NCBI RefSeq assembly: GCF_019175285.1
Contig: NC_056528.1
Location: forward strand, 43,831,090-43,895,089
Source of the DNA: Sceloporus undulatus
Lineage: Eukaryota; Chordata; Lepidosauria; Squamata; Phrynosomatidae
Reading direction: 5' to 3'
DNA length: 64,000 nt
Below the pieces are notes generated by a model. That model did not search any database and was not told the origin of the DNA. It saw only the letters and a program-made list of their open reading frames with translations. Of the stretch, positions 36,478 through 47,899 are shown one piece after another. Position numbers and translations under genes: made by a program. Position 1 is the stretch's first letter. Each line of letters opens with the position of its first letter.

Positions 36478-39400
36478 CTTTATTTATAAAGCACTGTACA
36501 TACAATCTTTTTAATTGGACGGTTCCCTGCCCTCAGGCTTACAATCTAAAAAGACACAACACAAAAGGAGAAGGGAAAGGTGGTGGGGAAGGGGCCTCTC
36601 TAGTAGGATAATACATATAAAACACATGGCAATACAGGAAATGTTTCACAACAGCAAGATTACAAAATTCCTGCAGTGCACATGGCCGGAGTTTCCTGAT
36701 TAATGTGGAGGTTAATCCCATACTTTAACAAAGGCCTGTTACAGACTGCAAAAATAAAGCTGCTTCGGGTCTCTTTGGAGGTATGCTGTTTAAATGAAGC
36801 ATGCATCCTAAGAATCCGGAAGCTGCACCAAAGCTGCACTCCAGTGCTTAGGAATGAAGTGCGGCTTTGGTGCAACCTCCGGACTCTTAGGACCCATGCA
36901 TCATTTAAATAGCATACCTCCAAAGAGACCCGAAGCAGCTTTATTTTGGCAGTCCTGTAACAGGCCAAAGTGATTAATTTTAAGAATGTTAAAAGTTCAT
37001 TAGAGTGGATGGTTCTTCCTCCAGGAGATTCAGTAAGACTGGAAGGCCGAAGGAGGAGGGAGATTAGGACCAGAGCAGCGATTTAGGGAGATGGGTATGT
37101 TTAGCCTGGAGAAGAGAAGGTTAACAGGTGATATGATAGTCCTGTTTAAATATTTGAAGGGATATTATGTTGAGGATGGGGTAAGTTTGTTTTCTGCTGT
37201 TCCATACACTAGGACCCAGAGCAACAGATGCAAACTACAGGAAAAGAGATTCCACATAAACATTAGGAAGAACTTCCAACAGTGTGTGACAGTGGAACAC
37301 ACTTCCTCGGAGTGTGTTGGAGTCTCCTTCTTCTGAGGTTGTTAAACAGAGATTGGGGATGATCATCTGCTGTGTGTTCCTGCATGGCAAGGGGTTGGAC
37401 TGGATGATCCTTGAGGTCTCTTCCAACTCTATGATCATCATATTGCTAATCTGCTCATTCCATCAATATTCTGACAAAAAGGAGCAAAGCATAGTAGAGC
37501 ACATATGAATTACAGCTTTTCTACTGCTTTTTAGGAAACTAGCACATACCCACAGGGCTCCTGGAAGTAAGTGGTGTCTGTGTGACGATCCAAAGCCAGC
37601 TTGGTATAGGCAGTATCTCCTCGAGAGAAGTCAGAGGTGAAATGCCACATCCTGCCATAGATTGTTTCTCTACAAGAAGAAAAAAGATAACAAATGCCAA
37701 TGATCTGGCATAAACCACTATTTGTACACAGGCTTGCCTGTACTGGATCCACATGGAGGAGTTAACTTTTTTGATCATGTTGGCTAGGTGATTCTGGGAA
37801 TTGTAGTCTAAAAAACAACGTTTCAAACCTATTCAAAATCATACCTGACTCATGAAGCCAAGTAGATGGGTGTAATGACTGTTCACATGAATGCCCCAAT
37901 GATACAATCCCAGTTCATCATGCCCCAGAATACCCAAATACCCCGAACACTGTTGGATGCTTGCTCAAAAGTAGGGCCCACAAAATTAAACTCTGAAGTG
38001 TGCATAGAACTGCATCAACTGAATATCAGACAGGTCACACAAATATATTTATTTATTCTATTTATATTTGTAAGTAACAGTACATCAGTATATATCCCCC
38101 TTCAAAAAATTTCCTAAATTAGCTTATACGGTATTACTGAAAATAATATGATCTATCAAGACTACACAGTAACGGCTGGAGCAGTGCTACTCAGAGGATG
38201 GTCTCTGAAATGATGCTGGTCAGTGAGCCATCAGAGGCTGCTCTGCAGAGAGTTTCCAGGAAAGAAGGAAATAGTTAGAGCCAATGGGAACACAAGTTCC
38301 TGACACATTTAAAAAATACTGTACTGTATATACTTGACTATAAGTCAACCTCATGTATAAGTCGAGGGCAGGTTTTGGGGCCAAAATTATGGATTTTGAT
38401 ATAACCTGTGTATAAGCTGAGAATAAAACTTAGAAGTATGCAACAATGGATGTAAAGGATAAAGCAAAGAAAAATGATGCCAAAGAATGTCAGTATCTTC
38501 CCACCTAGTCATTCAAAAAGCCCAGAAGAGGCCCTGCAATAGAGAGGGTAGAGGGGGTTGGTGCTTCTTTTAGGTGTTTCCTGGATGGACTAAGCTCTCA
38601 CTTTTCGCCACCCTACTCAAAGAATGAGATAGTTTCTGTTATGATAAGTTACAGTTCAGCAGTTACATTGATCCAGTTTTTTTGGTACAATGTTTTGACT
38701 AAAAATTCTAGACAGGGTTCCTGTGAGGACAAATCAGGGAGGAGAAAGCAGGAATATTTCCCACTTGCTCATTAGAGGAAATGTGATACATAAAAATCTA
38801 ACTAAATAAATGAAAATCAACACAGAATCCTTTAGCCGGCATGGCCAAATCCATGTCCTTTTTGGTGATGTCAGTTCTCCATAGCCACAGATTCCATATC
38901 TATAGATGCAACTATATACGGTTTGAAATGTAAATTCCAAACAGCAAACCTTGATTTTGCCATTTTATATAAGGGACATCATTTTACTATCCTATTATAC
39001 TGAATGAGACTTGAGCATCCACAGATGGGGGTCCTGGAACCAAACCCAGTCGATACCAAGGGCCGACTGTACTTCTTCTCACTGGTAAATTGTAAGTGGG
39101 CACCCCAACAAATGGTAAGGTCAGAGATTGAACATGGGGCTTACACTCTACCATCAAACTGGCCCCCTTCCTATTTAGGCCACTCTTCTTAATTCAGCTC
39201 TATACATCTGTTCAGGGATTAAAAGCAAGGAACTGCAACTTTTATCTATTTGTAGATTTTGCAGAAATAAAACTATTTATAAATTTTAGAACATTTGGCT
39301 GAACTGGGGAAGAAACTGGTCAGAAACCTAGAGAGGGAAAGAACCCAAGTGTAATTTTTAAAAAGCCACACTTAAGAGGAAGTGAAGCAGATTGTAGTTG

Positions 39401-42400
39401 GATGCAACAGTGAGAAGGAGTAGACAATCCCAGGCCAAGGAGACTGACCAGAACCTATTTAAACAGGCCACTTTTAAAGGAAGTAGGCAAACAACTGGTG
39501 CAAATCCCTTCTTTCCTAATCTCCAAGGATAAACCAAGGTCAGCATGGCAATTTCATTTTAATTGGGTGGAAAATGAATCCCTTTGCCCTTTCCTCTGGA
39601 GCTGCCAGCACTGTTTGATCTTTTATTCTCTCAAGACCAAGGCTGCCCTCCTGAATGTTCTTGTCAAAACAGGAAATATTGCTCTCTGTGAACTCTAAAA
39701 CATTCCCAGGCTGCTGAAAGAACTCACTCTCATTCTTTGCTTGGCTCTAGATGCTTCTTGAAAAGGCACTTAACATTATTCTTTCTAAAAGAAAATATTT
39801 GTCTGCCCCAAAGCCTCTGTGATAACACACATAAAACAAGGGAACAACTGGAACTGCAGAAACTAGACTTCAGAGTGCTACATCTTTTGTTTGCTGAAGG
39901 GCACTGCAGACAGCAATAATTTGACCAATCTGAACAACTTTTCACTCTTTTCTAATCAGAAAATGGAAGGTTTAGCAAGCACGATACCTAAAATCTCCTG
40001 GCCTGCAATCCAGGTCAAGAGCATTGACAACTCTGTCCATATTAGTTAGAGAAAATGCAGTCAAAGTTACTGCACCAAATGGTATTTGATACTATTAAGT
40101 CTCCATTAGATTTGTAAAACTAGTGTGCAATTTTATTGGTAGATATGGGTTATATTCTCCCTGTGGTGCAAATGTTCAGTAGAGAATAATTCTGAGGAAC
40201 TGGTACAATATATACAGTCATCCCTCCATATTTGCGACTTTGATATTTGCGGATTTGATTATTCACGGATGCAACTCTGTGGTCAACTTTAACTAAAACT
40301 TGCACTGAAAGACAAGTTTCAGTGTATGTTGGACACTGACCACAAAGTTGCACTGGAGGACCTAGAGATTCCTAGAGAGGTGTGCTCTCAGGTAAAAACA
40401 GTGTTTTTGTTATCTGCATTTTTTCCATATTCACGGGGGTCTTGTGCCCTTAACCCTAGTGAATATGGAGGAACAAGTGTACAGATTTTAACACCCATAC
40501 ACCTCATGCAGAATAGCTAATGGTAAGGGATTATAGGAGCTGAAGATCAAAACAGCTGGATGGCCAAGGATTTTCCATCCCTGAATAAAAGGGCTATTCT
40601 TATAACAAAACAAGCAAACCGACTTTCTATTGATGCTTTGTGTGTATGTGCCTTCAAGTTGTTGGTCAACTTATGGTGACCCCCATGAATTTTATAGAGT
40701 TTTTTAGGCAAGGAATACTCAGAGGTGATTTTGCCAATTCCTTTCTCTAAAATATAGCCTACAGAACTTGGTATTTATTGAGCACTTGGAGATCTCCAAC
40801 CCAAGTACTAACCTGGGCAGACCCAGCTTAGATTCCAAGATCAGGTCGCATTGGGTACCTTTAAGGTATTTGTTGCTGTTGTGTGCCTTCAAGTTGTTTC
40901 TTGACTTATGGCGATCCTAACTGAGCTATGAAACTCACTGAACTGTCCATCAGCCAGACATTTCAGGCAGAGACGCCATGAATTTACTGGAGAAAAAAGT
41001 GAATTATAAATACAACTGATGTAACTGATAAAAGGTTTTTAAAAGGTATGGGAAGGTTAATGCTATCACCAAAACAAGCATAGATTTACCTTATCAAGCT
41101 AATCCTCTCTGCTAAGATCTCAGTGTCTTCTTTCGTTGGGGGAACATTTTCCACAAAAGCAATCCCATAGAGCAAGAAGTTCTGTAGGAACTCCCTCAAG
41201 CCTTCATTAGTTTCTAGGAAGCTCTGACAATCCACAGAGGGCACCTGGGCCTCCTGGTAAATCTGGGCATTCCAGAGGATGCGTGGATGCATAACCTGTT
41301 GCTTCTGTCCCTCGTAGCTGTTCTTCAGGAGCCATTCCAGGCCATATCTGGTCACATGGCCATCGGGCCCTGGAGACAGTGGAGGAGAGACAGGATTAGT
41401 GCAAAGGTTCTTGAAAATATCAGACAGGTCTTTTATATTTTCAATGGATGGCACAGAAAGAGAGTGTGTATGTCCTTTTTATTTCAAGCAGCCTTTGGTG
41501 CACACTTTTGTTATAGGTGAAAAACAGAGCAATCTAACCTAGTAAACTGCTTTCAACCACATGATCCTGTCTGAAGACTGTGTTAATCATAGAATTGGAA
41601 TGGATCACAAGGGCCATTTAGTCCAATCCTCTGCTGTGTAGGAATACACAATCAAAGCATTCCCGACACATGGCCAACCTCTGTTTAAAAACCTTCAAAT
41701 AAGGAGATTACACCGCTCTCCAAGGCACCATGTTCCACTGTTGAATAGCTCTTGTCATCACAAAGCTCTTCCTAATGTTTAGGTGGAATTTCTTTCCCTG
41801 TAGTTTGAATCCACTGTTCCGTGTCCTAGTCTCTGGAGCAGCAGAAAACAAGCTTGCTTCATCCTCAATATGACATCCCTTGAAATATTTAACCATGGCT
41901 ATCACTTCACCCCTTAACCTTCTCTTCTCTGGTCTAAATCACTCAGGGTTCTTTTTCAGATCCCTTATGAGAAAGATGGATGCTTTTCAAACTGGCTTCC
42001 GGGCGGGTCACGGGGTTGAGACGGCCATGGTCGCCTTGGTCGATGATCTCCGTCTGAGTGTCGACAGGGGTAGCGTGTCCCTGTTGGTGCTCTTGGACAT
42101 CTCAGCGGCTTTCGATACCATAGACCATGGTATCCTTCTGGGACGCCTGGCTGAGGTGGGAATTGGGGGCACTGCGCTCCAGTGGTTCCGTTCCTACCTC
42201 TCTGGGAGGTCCCAGATGGTGCAGCTGGGAGACGTGTGCTCCAGCGAGCGGGCCCTTAAAACTGGGGTCCCTCAAGGAGCCATTCTGTCTCCCATGCTAT
42301 TTAACATTTACATGAAACCGCTGGGAGAGATCATCCGGAGACATGGGGCGCGGGGTTATCAGTACGCTGATGACACCCAAATTATTTTCTCTATGTCTCC

Positions 42401-45400
42401 GACTGATGCAGTGACTGGGGATGGCGTCTCTCCTCTCGTGGCCTGTCTGGAGTCAGTAATGGGCTGGATGAGGAAAAACCGACTCAAACTGAATCCAGAG
42501 AAAATGGAGGTACTAGTGATAGGTTCCCCCGGTCCGGGAATGGCGGTGGTTCCACCTGTCCTGAACGGGGTCACGCTCCCCGTGAAGGACTCCGTGCGCA
42601 GTCTGGGGGTGCTTCTTGACTCGTCGCTCCACCTGACTGCTCAGGTGAATGCGACGGTCAAGAGCACCTGTTACCAGCTTCGGCTGATTCGCCAGCTGCG
42701 CCCATACCTGGACCGGAGGGACCTAGAAACTGTTGTACATGCTCTGGTAACTTCGAGATTGGACTTCTGCAATGTACTCTACATGGGGCAACCCTTATAC
42801 CAAACTCGGAAGCTGCAAATGGTCCAAAATATGGCAGCCCGGCTGGTCACTGGCACGTCCAGGACCAGCCACATAACACCTGTGCTTAAAGATCTCCACT
42901 GGCTGCCCGTTCGCTTCCGAGCTCAGTATAAGGCGTTGGTTATTACCTATAAAGCCCTAAATGGCTTGGGTCCAGGATTCCTAAAGGACTGCCTCTCTCC
43001 ATACAATCCGCCTCGCACCCTCAGAACATCTGGGCAGCAACTGCTGAAGGTGCCTGGGGCTAGGTTAGCTTCTACTTCTAGAAGGGCCTTTTCCACAGCT
43101 GCCCCAGCCCTTTGGAATACGCTGCCCACTGAGCTCCGCTCGTCCACCACCCTGGCCCAATTTAGGAAGGACCTTAAAACCTTCCTATTCAAGCAGGCAT
43201 TCCCCGATTAACTATCCTGTGGGCCTCCCTCCTCTTCCGTGGCCATGAGGATGGGCTAACGGGGCCTTTGTTATTGTTTTTAGATTTGTATTGTGGATGT
43301 TTTATGTTTTTAACCTGTATTTGTTGCACTTGTTGCATATTGTAAGCCGCCCTGATCTTTTTGGAAGGGCGGGATATAAATAAAGATTTTATTATTTTAT
43401 TATTATTATTAGTAGTGCAGTCATTCTTTTTACCCCTGGGTGCTACAGCGATGAGGACTAGAGGTTCTTAGGTCAAAGTGGCTGCATCAAACCTATTTAA
43501 GTCAGGACATATCCTGTGATAAAAAGATTTAGTGTGGCTTAGGACAGCATATTGCATTAGAATCATAGAGACCAAGGTTCAAATCCTCAACTCGGTCATT
43601 AAGCTCTCTGCTCATCCCTCAAAGAATCATACACTTTGTGCCTAGGTTTAAAGAGGGTAAATGGCTAGCAATATGAGAACAAGTGAGAGGTAGTGGTTTA
43701 AGTGCTGGATTCTGGAAGACTACAATCCAAATTCATGCTTGGCCACAGAAACCTACTAAGTGGTTTGGGCAAGTCACATTTTCTTAGGCTTAGAGGAAGG
43801 CAGTGGCAAACTTTTTCTGAACAAATATTGCCAAGAAAACCTTATGACAGATTTACTGTAGGTTGGAAACAATTTAAAGGCATACAATAACATGGGTAGC
43901 AATATATGTCATACAGAGAGCCCTGGGAGGAGGGGGGGAAGCATACAATGAAAAAAGGAGGTAGTTTTTTTTATTATCAACAATTTTAGCAAAAACAGTC
44001 TACAAAATTTCCATTCAAGTCACTGGTAAAAAACAACAACACAGTTCTTGGGAACACAAAAATATCTCTACTCCATTTCAAAGAGTACAGCGCGCCCGCG
44101 CCTTGCACGGATGCATTTTACGCAGCTTCCAGCTTAGGCAGAATCCACTTGGGGAGGGAAACAATTATTTCCTATGGAGCTCGAGCATAGGCGGATTTTC
44201 CCTTACGCGGCAGGATCCGGAACAGATCCCCCGTGTAAGGAGAGGGCCCACTGTACTGATTTCAGAAATGTGGTATTCCCCATAGAACTACATCCTTCCA
44301 TGCTATCTTCACACAGCAAGAATACCTCGGTAACTTACAGGTGAGAAAGAGTGTGGTCTCATCCACTCGGATAGACTTAGGCCTGATGCCGAGATCCACG
44401 CTGGCTGTGTCCAGGCTGCGCTGGTTGGTCTTAGTGTTGTAGCAGGATGCTGAGCGACAGTGATCACGTAGCCAGACATAATCAAAACACATGAGGGTGT
44501 CCTCAAATTTCAGCTCTAGACAAGGAACACACACCACTGGGATGAGAACAAGCAGCAAAAGGAAAAAGCAGCAAAAAGAACCATGGAGCAGTGGATCGCT
44601 ATGCTGAACTGAAAGTCCATGGAATTTCCTTTCCTTTTTAATGCTATCTTCACTTTTCTTTTCTTTTTTGCATTTGTTTAAATGTTTTACTAGAAGGCCA
44701 AATAGGGCTTTATTGGTCAAAATCAGCACTCAGAATTACACCTGGAAATGAACTGGCAACAAGGGAGTTAAGTGTTCCCTTTAGCCAGAGCTTTAACAAT
44801 CTGGCTGCAGCTATTTGGACAGAACACTCTTCAGAAGCAGCCCTACAGAGTGCATGCTACAGTAATGCAAACGGGTTATAATTAAAGCATGTACCACTGT
44901 GGCCAGATCTAAAGGAATGGGCATAGCTGGTGCACAAGCTTTAACTGTGCAAATACACTCCTAGCCACTGTTGAAACTTGAGCTTTCAGGTTCTGAGTCA
45001 GTGATGGTGAACTTGGGCCGCATGCCCCAACTGAATTTTTTTGCAGCACCGGGCTCTGCCCGGTGCCAGGGGCAAGACTTCCGTCATCTGGGGTGAGGGA
45101 CCTCCGCTCTTTAGGAGGTGGGGTTTCTGTCCTTTAGGGGTTGGGACTTCCACTCTCCAGGGGGCAGCACTTCTTCCCCTCTTTCCTGTCCACTAGCTGC
45201 CACAAGGGAGACAGCTGGCGGCCGGAAATGCCGGGGAGAGGAGCCAGAGACGCACGTGCCTGGCTCCTGCCCTTGGAGCCCATTTCCCAGCCTCTAGCTG
45301 CCTCAAGACAGACAGCTGGAGGCCAGGAAACGCCAGGTCGAAGAGCCAGAGGCGCGTGTGCACCCACCTATTCCACCTCTTCCCTGCTGCTGTGACTGGC

Positions 45401-46507
45401 AAAATGGCATTGCATGCCACCTGTGGCACACATGCCTTAGGTTCACCATCATGGCTCTGAGTTGAATCCAGGAGCACACCCAAGCTGCAGACCTGCATCT
45501 TCAGAGGGACTGTGACCCTATCTAGCACAGCCTGAATCCCTATTACCCAATCTGCCTTCTGACTGGCCAGAACTTCTATCTTGTCTGGATTAAGTTTCAA
45601 TTTGTTCACCCTCATCCAGTCCATTACTGATGCTAGACACCAGTTTAGGATCAAGACAGCTTCCTTGACTTATCGTTGAACAGAATAACAGAGCCAGGAT
45701 CGTTTGAATAGCTTAATGAACTGTTATACTGACATTGGACTGGGTGTGTATTTTACTGTAAACTGCTTTAGAGCAAAGGGCAGGGAACCTCTTTTTAGTC
45801 TCAGGGCTGGAATCAAAGAACATGCTCCAAAGAACATGGTCGTTTGCAATATGATCTGTCATCTCTCAAGCATTACCTTATTTATTTATTTATTTATTTA
45901 AGTATATTTTTATACTACTGTTATGTACAGGATCACTTCAGTTCAGAAATCTAAGCTTCTTTGTTCTTAGGCTTTATGTTTCAGTGATGGGGTTGGGAAG
46001 AGATTTAAAAAAATACTAGCATATTTTAGCTAAAAGCCCTAAATTTTAGGAAAGGCATTTAACCTTTGGGGGGAAAGGTCCCACTAAAAATTAGGAAGCC
46101 ACTGGAATATAGTATCAGAGGTAAGCGGACACAGCTTGTCTGGGGAACTCCAGGGGACAAGGCTGAGATCTCAGGATTTGGCCAGAAGGCCTGAGGTTAC
46201 CCAGCTGTAGCTCAGAGATTTTACTATACATACATATAAGTGCAATCAGTGTATCACAAAAACAAGGCTTTTCTGCAGAAAGAAAGCCATGTGTTCCTCC
46301 GAAGTACCTTGCCCCAGGCTTCTTACCTAAGTGATCATCATTTAATTGCCAGGCACAGTTTTGTGACTCTGGAACGGTGTGATGCCAGCGGGTGAAAACT
46401 GGGCAGACTTTCCTCAGTCTGAACTGCCACGGAATCCAGCAATTTGATCCCTTTTTCAGTAGGCGCTGGGAGCCAGAGAATAGGTTCAGCAGCTGATGAC
46501 CCCACAT
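30456..46507 (-). CDS. TMLHE: Trimethyllysine dioxygenase, mitochondrial (7 coding exons)
   Basis: The enzyme hydroxylates N6-trimethyl-lysine using Fe(II), 2-oxoglutarate and O2, the first step of carnitine synthesis, in mitochondria. Coding exons on the minus strand are 46507-46327, 44515-44339, 41369-41090, 37669-37550, 34089-33853, 31758-31620 and 30587-30456. All have AG/GT borders and compatible phases, totalling 421 aa, the human length. The basic N terminus (MWGHQLLNLFSGSQRLLKKG) fits a transit peptide. The N-terminal domain shows DYVWLRDHCRSASCYN. The iron ligands are H242 and D244 (LDRHTDTTYFQEPCG) and H389 (NWRVLHGRE), exactly as in human. The C terminus is LGLQA as in human. The exon 4/5 join within SLIR-ETIYGRMW and the 5/6 join within PCG-IQVFHC were fixed by phase. 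Confidence 0.96.
30786..31018 (+). mobile_element. Tigger-like MITE in TMLHE intron 7
   Basis: It begins TACAGTCATCCCACTGGATT and ends AAGGGCTCACTGTG. Inner motifs CACAGCTTGAAAATATT and GGTATCCATGTGCAGTCC match the sibling copies. Confidence 0.65.
32040..33150 (+). mobile_element. Old LINE fragment, L2/Jockey-like
   Basis: Decayed reading frames resemble the RT and C-terminal parts of the LINE at 41946-43411. They include a GATGACACACAGCT (DDTQL) region, a CTAGAAAAGAAGGAGGTGCT region, CTCCATTGGCTGCTGGTC (LHWLPV-like) and a worn tail near 33050-33140. It is heavily broken by frameshifts and stops. It lies in TMLHE intron 6. Confidence 0.6.
36417..36670 (-). mobile_element. LINE 3' end with (ATT)n tail
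   Basis: A 57-bp (ATT)n run (36417-36474 on plus) is followed by CCTTTATTTATAAAGCACTG and TTACAATCTAAAAAGACAC. Read on the minus strand this is a non-LTR 3' end with an (AAT)n tail. The upstream body is missing. Confidence 0.55.
36733..36965. mobile_element. Palindromic MITE, GTTACAGACTGCCA family, best copy
   Basis: The ends GGCCTGTTACAGACTGC and GCAGTCCTGTAACAGGCC are inverted. Both arms hold AAAGCTGCTTCGGGTCTC and GGAGGTATGCT. This is the most symmetric copy in the window, in TMLHE intron 5. Confidence 0.8.
37083..37440 (+). mobile_element. CR1 LINE 3' end
   Basis: TTTAGCCTGGAGAAGAGAAG, AACATTAGGAAGAACTTCC and the terminal GGACTGGATGATCCTTGAGG with TTCCAACTCTATGATCATC match the familiar amniote CR1 3' region. 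The 5' part is missing, as usual for CR1. Confidence 0.85.
38325..38520 (+). repeat. Partial composite repeat
   Basis: ATACTTGACTATAAGTCAAC, ATGTATAAGTCGAGGGCAGG and AAGCACAGCC-like motifs match the middle of the unit at 25485-25810. The flanking parts are absent. Confidence 0.5.
38875..39071 (+). mobile_element. Tigger-like MITE
   Basis: CTTGATTTTGCCATTTTATA, GAGACTTGAGCATCCACAG and the end AAGGGCCGACTGTA match the sibling copies. The left end is worn. Confidence 0.65.
40213..40481. mobile_element. Mariner/Tigger-like MITE
   Basis: The ends TACAGTCATCCCTCCATAT and ATATGGAGGAACAAGTGTA face each other and are bordered by TA. Inner arms CACTGAAAGACAAG and CAACTCTGTGGTCAAC pair with AACTGACCACAAAGTTG-like sequence, so the middle folds as well. 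Confidence 0.6.
40632..40868 (-). mobile_element. 5S rRNA-derived SINE, full length
   Basis: On the minus strand the 5' part carries GATCTTGGAATCTAAGCTGG and GGTTAGTACTTGGGTTGGAG, which correspond to 5S rRNA. The body contains CACCTCTGAGTATTCCTTGC. The 3' end GTCACCATAAGTTGACC with CAACTTGAAGGCACA is a Bov-B-like tail. A further Bov-B-tailed fragment lies at 40869-40965 in the same orientation. Confidence 0.8.
41528..41943 (-). mobile_element. CR1 LINE 3' end
   Basis: The reverse complement matches the CR1 copy at 37083-37440. The terminal end near 41528-41640 reads CATAGAATTGGAATGGATCA and CCAATCCTCTGC on plus, and CTTCCTAATGTTTAGGTGGA lies inside. It abuts the LINE starting at 41946. Confidence 0.8.
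41946..43411 (+). mobile_element. 5'-truncated L2/Jockey-like LINE with open RT frame
   Basis: An uninterrupted frame ends at 43211. It holds FQTGFRAGHGVETAMVALVD, LLVLLDISAAFDTIDHGILL, GVPQGAILSPMLFNIYM, the catalytic YADDTQIIF, LKLNPEKMEVL and the C-terminal VLKDLHWLPVRFRAQYKALV ... FSTAAPALWNTLP. These are reverse transcriptase and tail motifs of the Jockey superfamily (L2, CR1 and kin). The endonuclease and N-terminal parts are missing. The 3' end is a hairpin CCGCCCT/AGGGCGG (43347-43372), then ATATAAATAAA and (ATT)n. The open frame shows it is young. It lies in TMLHE intron 3. Confidence 0.85.
43685..43895 (+). mobile_element. Sauria-type SINE
   Basis: GTGGTTTAAGTGCTGGATTC, GGGCAAGTCACATTTTC and GCCAAGAAAACCTTATGACAG mark a diverged full-length copy ending near GGCATACAATAACA. 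Confidence 0.7.
44086..44255. mobile_element. CpG-rich Tigger-like MITE
   Basis: TACAGCGCGCCCGCGCC at the left and GGAGAGGGCCCACTGTA at the right repeat the ends of the copy at 12446-12688. GAGCATAGGCGGATTT and GGATCCGGAACAGATC are shared inside. It lies 84 bp from TMLHE exon 3. Confidence 0.65.
44999..45454. mobile_element. hAT element with 8-bp target duplication
   Basis: The ends CAGTGATGGTGAACTTGGG and TTAGGTTCACCATCATGG are inverted. The flanks TTCTGAGT (44991-44998) and CTCTGAGT (45455-45462) agree at 7 of 8 positions. The GC-rich interior has a duplicated GGCTCCTGCCC / CAGCTGG region. No transposase frame is visible. Confidence 0.7.
45470..45656 (-). mobile_element. LINE RT fragment
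   Basis: On the minus strand it reads MILNWCLASVMDWMRVNKLK, then LNPDKIEVLASQKADW and VCSLGVLLDS. It matches the region after YADD in the LINE at 41946-43411. It directly follows the hAT target duplication. Confidence 0.65.
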
Positions 46508-46944
46508 TCTAGGAAAAGGAGCCTGTATGGGAGAGGGAAAAAGAGTACTCACTGAAAATGCTGGTTGGAGATAGTGGGATTCTAGCCCAACACATCAGGA
46601 GAGCACCAGGTTGTGGATTACCATTTAGAGTAATCTTCATCTGGGGAGGGGGAACTTCTGAGTTTGGGAGAGCTCCAAAGAATATGGCAGCTGCTTCTTG
46701 GAATGTGATCTGTCATTCCTCTCAAGCATTAGCTTTTTATTTTTATTTAAGTATATTTTTATACTACTGTCATGTACAGGATCACTTCAGTTCAGAAATC
46801 CAAGCTCCAGTAATAAAACCAAGAAAACTTGATTCAGAAACCAAAGATGTATGCAGACAATTCAAGTTGTCAGGACTGAAGCATGTGTGGTTAGACAGTG
46901 TAATTAAAGTGTGAAGCCATTTAAACTTTACGCCCTCATAAGGC

Positions 46945-47150
46945 CCAGCATTGTGTAGTGATTTGAGCATTGGACTATGCTGTGGAGACCAGGGTTTAAA
47001 TCCCTGCTTGAGCATAACAACCCACTGAGTGATCTTGGGCAAGTCACACTTTCTCAGCTTCAGAGGATGGCAATGACAAACCCCCTCTGAAGAAACCTGC
47101 CAAGAAACCCTATAATCAGTCTTTCTCATGGGACTGCCTTGAAGCTCCTA
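46945..47150 (+). mobile_element. Sauria-type SINE
   Basis: GTAGTGATTTGAGCATTGGA, GGAGACCAGGGTTTAAATCC and GATCTTGGGCAAGTCACAC mark a good copy with a worn 3' tail. Confidence 0.75.
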
Positions 47151-47697
47151 ATCTCATCTCCCCATAAATCTGCTCCTTAACCAAGGAATGTAGACAGCCA
47201 ACACCATCAATCATTTGTAACAATATGTCCCAACATTCAGTACTTAATTATTACAGTATTAAAACACTACAAGCCAGCAAAGCATTATTACATCATGGAG
47301 GGAGATCTAGGGGCTCAGACCCTGAGAATTACTTCTCATTTTAAAAAACCCTTTGGGGGTTTACAATGCCAACAAAAAGCAATCAAACCAATTAATGGTG
47401 GGGAAAACCTCAGTAACTTAAAACAATAAACCAATCTTTGCCTTCAATACAGGTGGTCTGGTCTGAATGGGGAAATAATTCTTGTAGATAAGGCTCCAGC
47501 CACCCCTTAAATAGGCAGGTTTAACTGCATTCATCTCAAGAGCTTCCTTTAGAACAGGGCTGGGCAACTGTCAGGAATTGGTGGGCACAATGGCTTCCAA
47601 AAGAACGTGGAAAAGAGCCACTTCCACACACAAAAATTCAATGTTTTGCCTCCAAATGCCCTGTCAGTTCCCTTCCTGTTAGGAAAAAAGTCTCTTT

Positions 47698-47899
47698 GGC
47701 TGCATCTGCACTGCAGAAATAATCCAGTTTGACATTGCTTTAACTGCCATGGCTCAATGCTTTGGAATCCTGAAAACTGCAGTTTGTTGTGATACTAGAG
47801 CTCTCTGACAGAGCCTACAGTTCCCAGAATTCCATAGCATTGTGCCATGGCCATTAAAGTAGCATCAAAGTGGATTCTTTCTGCAGTGTGGATGCAGCC
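47698..47899. mobile_element. Palindromic MITE, CACTGCAGAAATAATCC family
   Basis: This copy has the longest ends: GGCTGCATCTGCACTGCAG at the left and CTGCAGTGTGGATGCAGCC at the right. Confidence 0.75.

Noticed and set aside
41880-43211. 443-aa frame as a host gene
   Set aside because: It carries LINE reverse transcriptase motifs, and its N-terminal 30 residues come from the neighbouring CR1.
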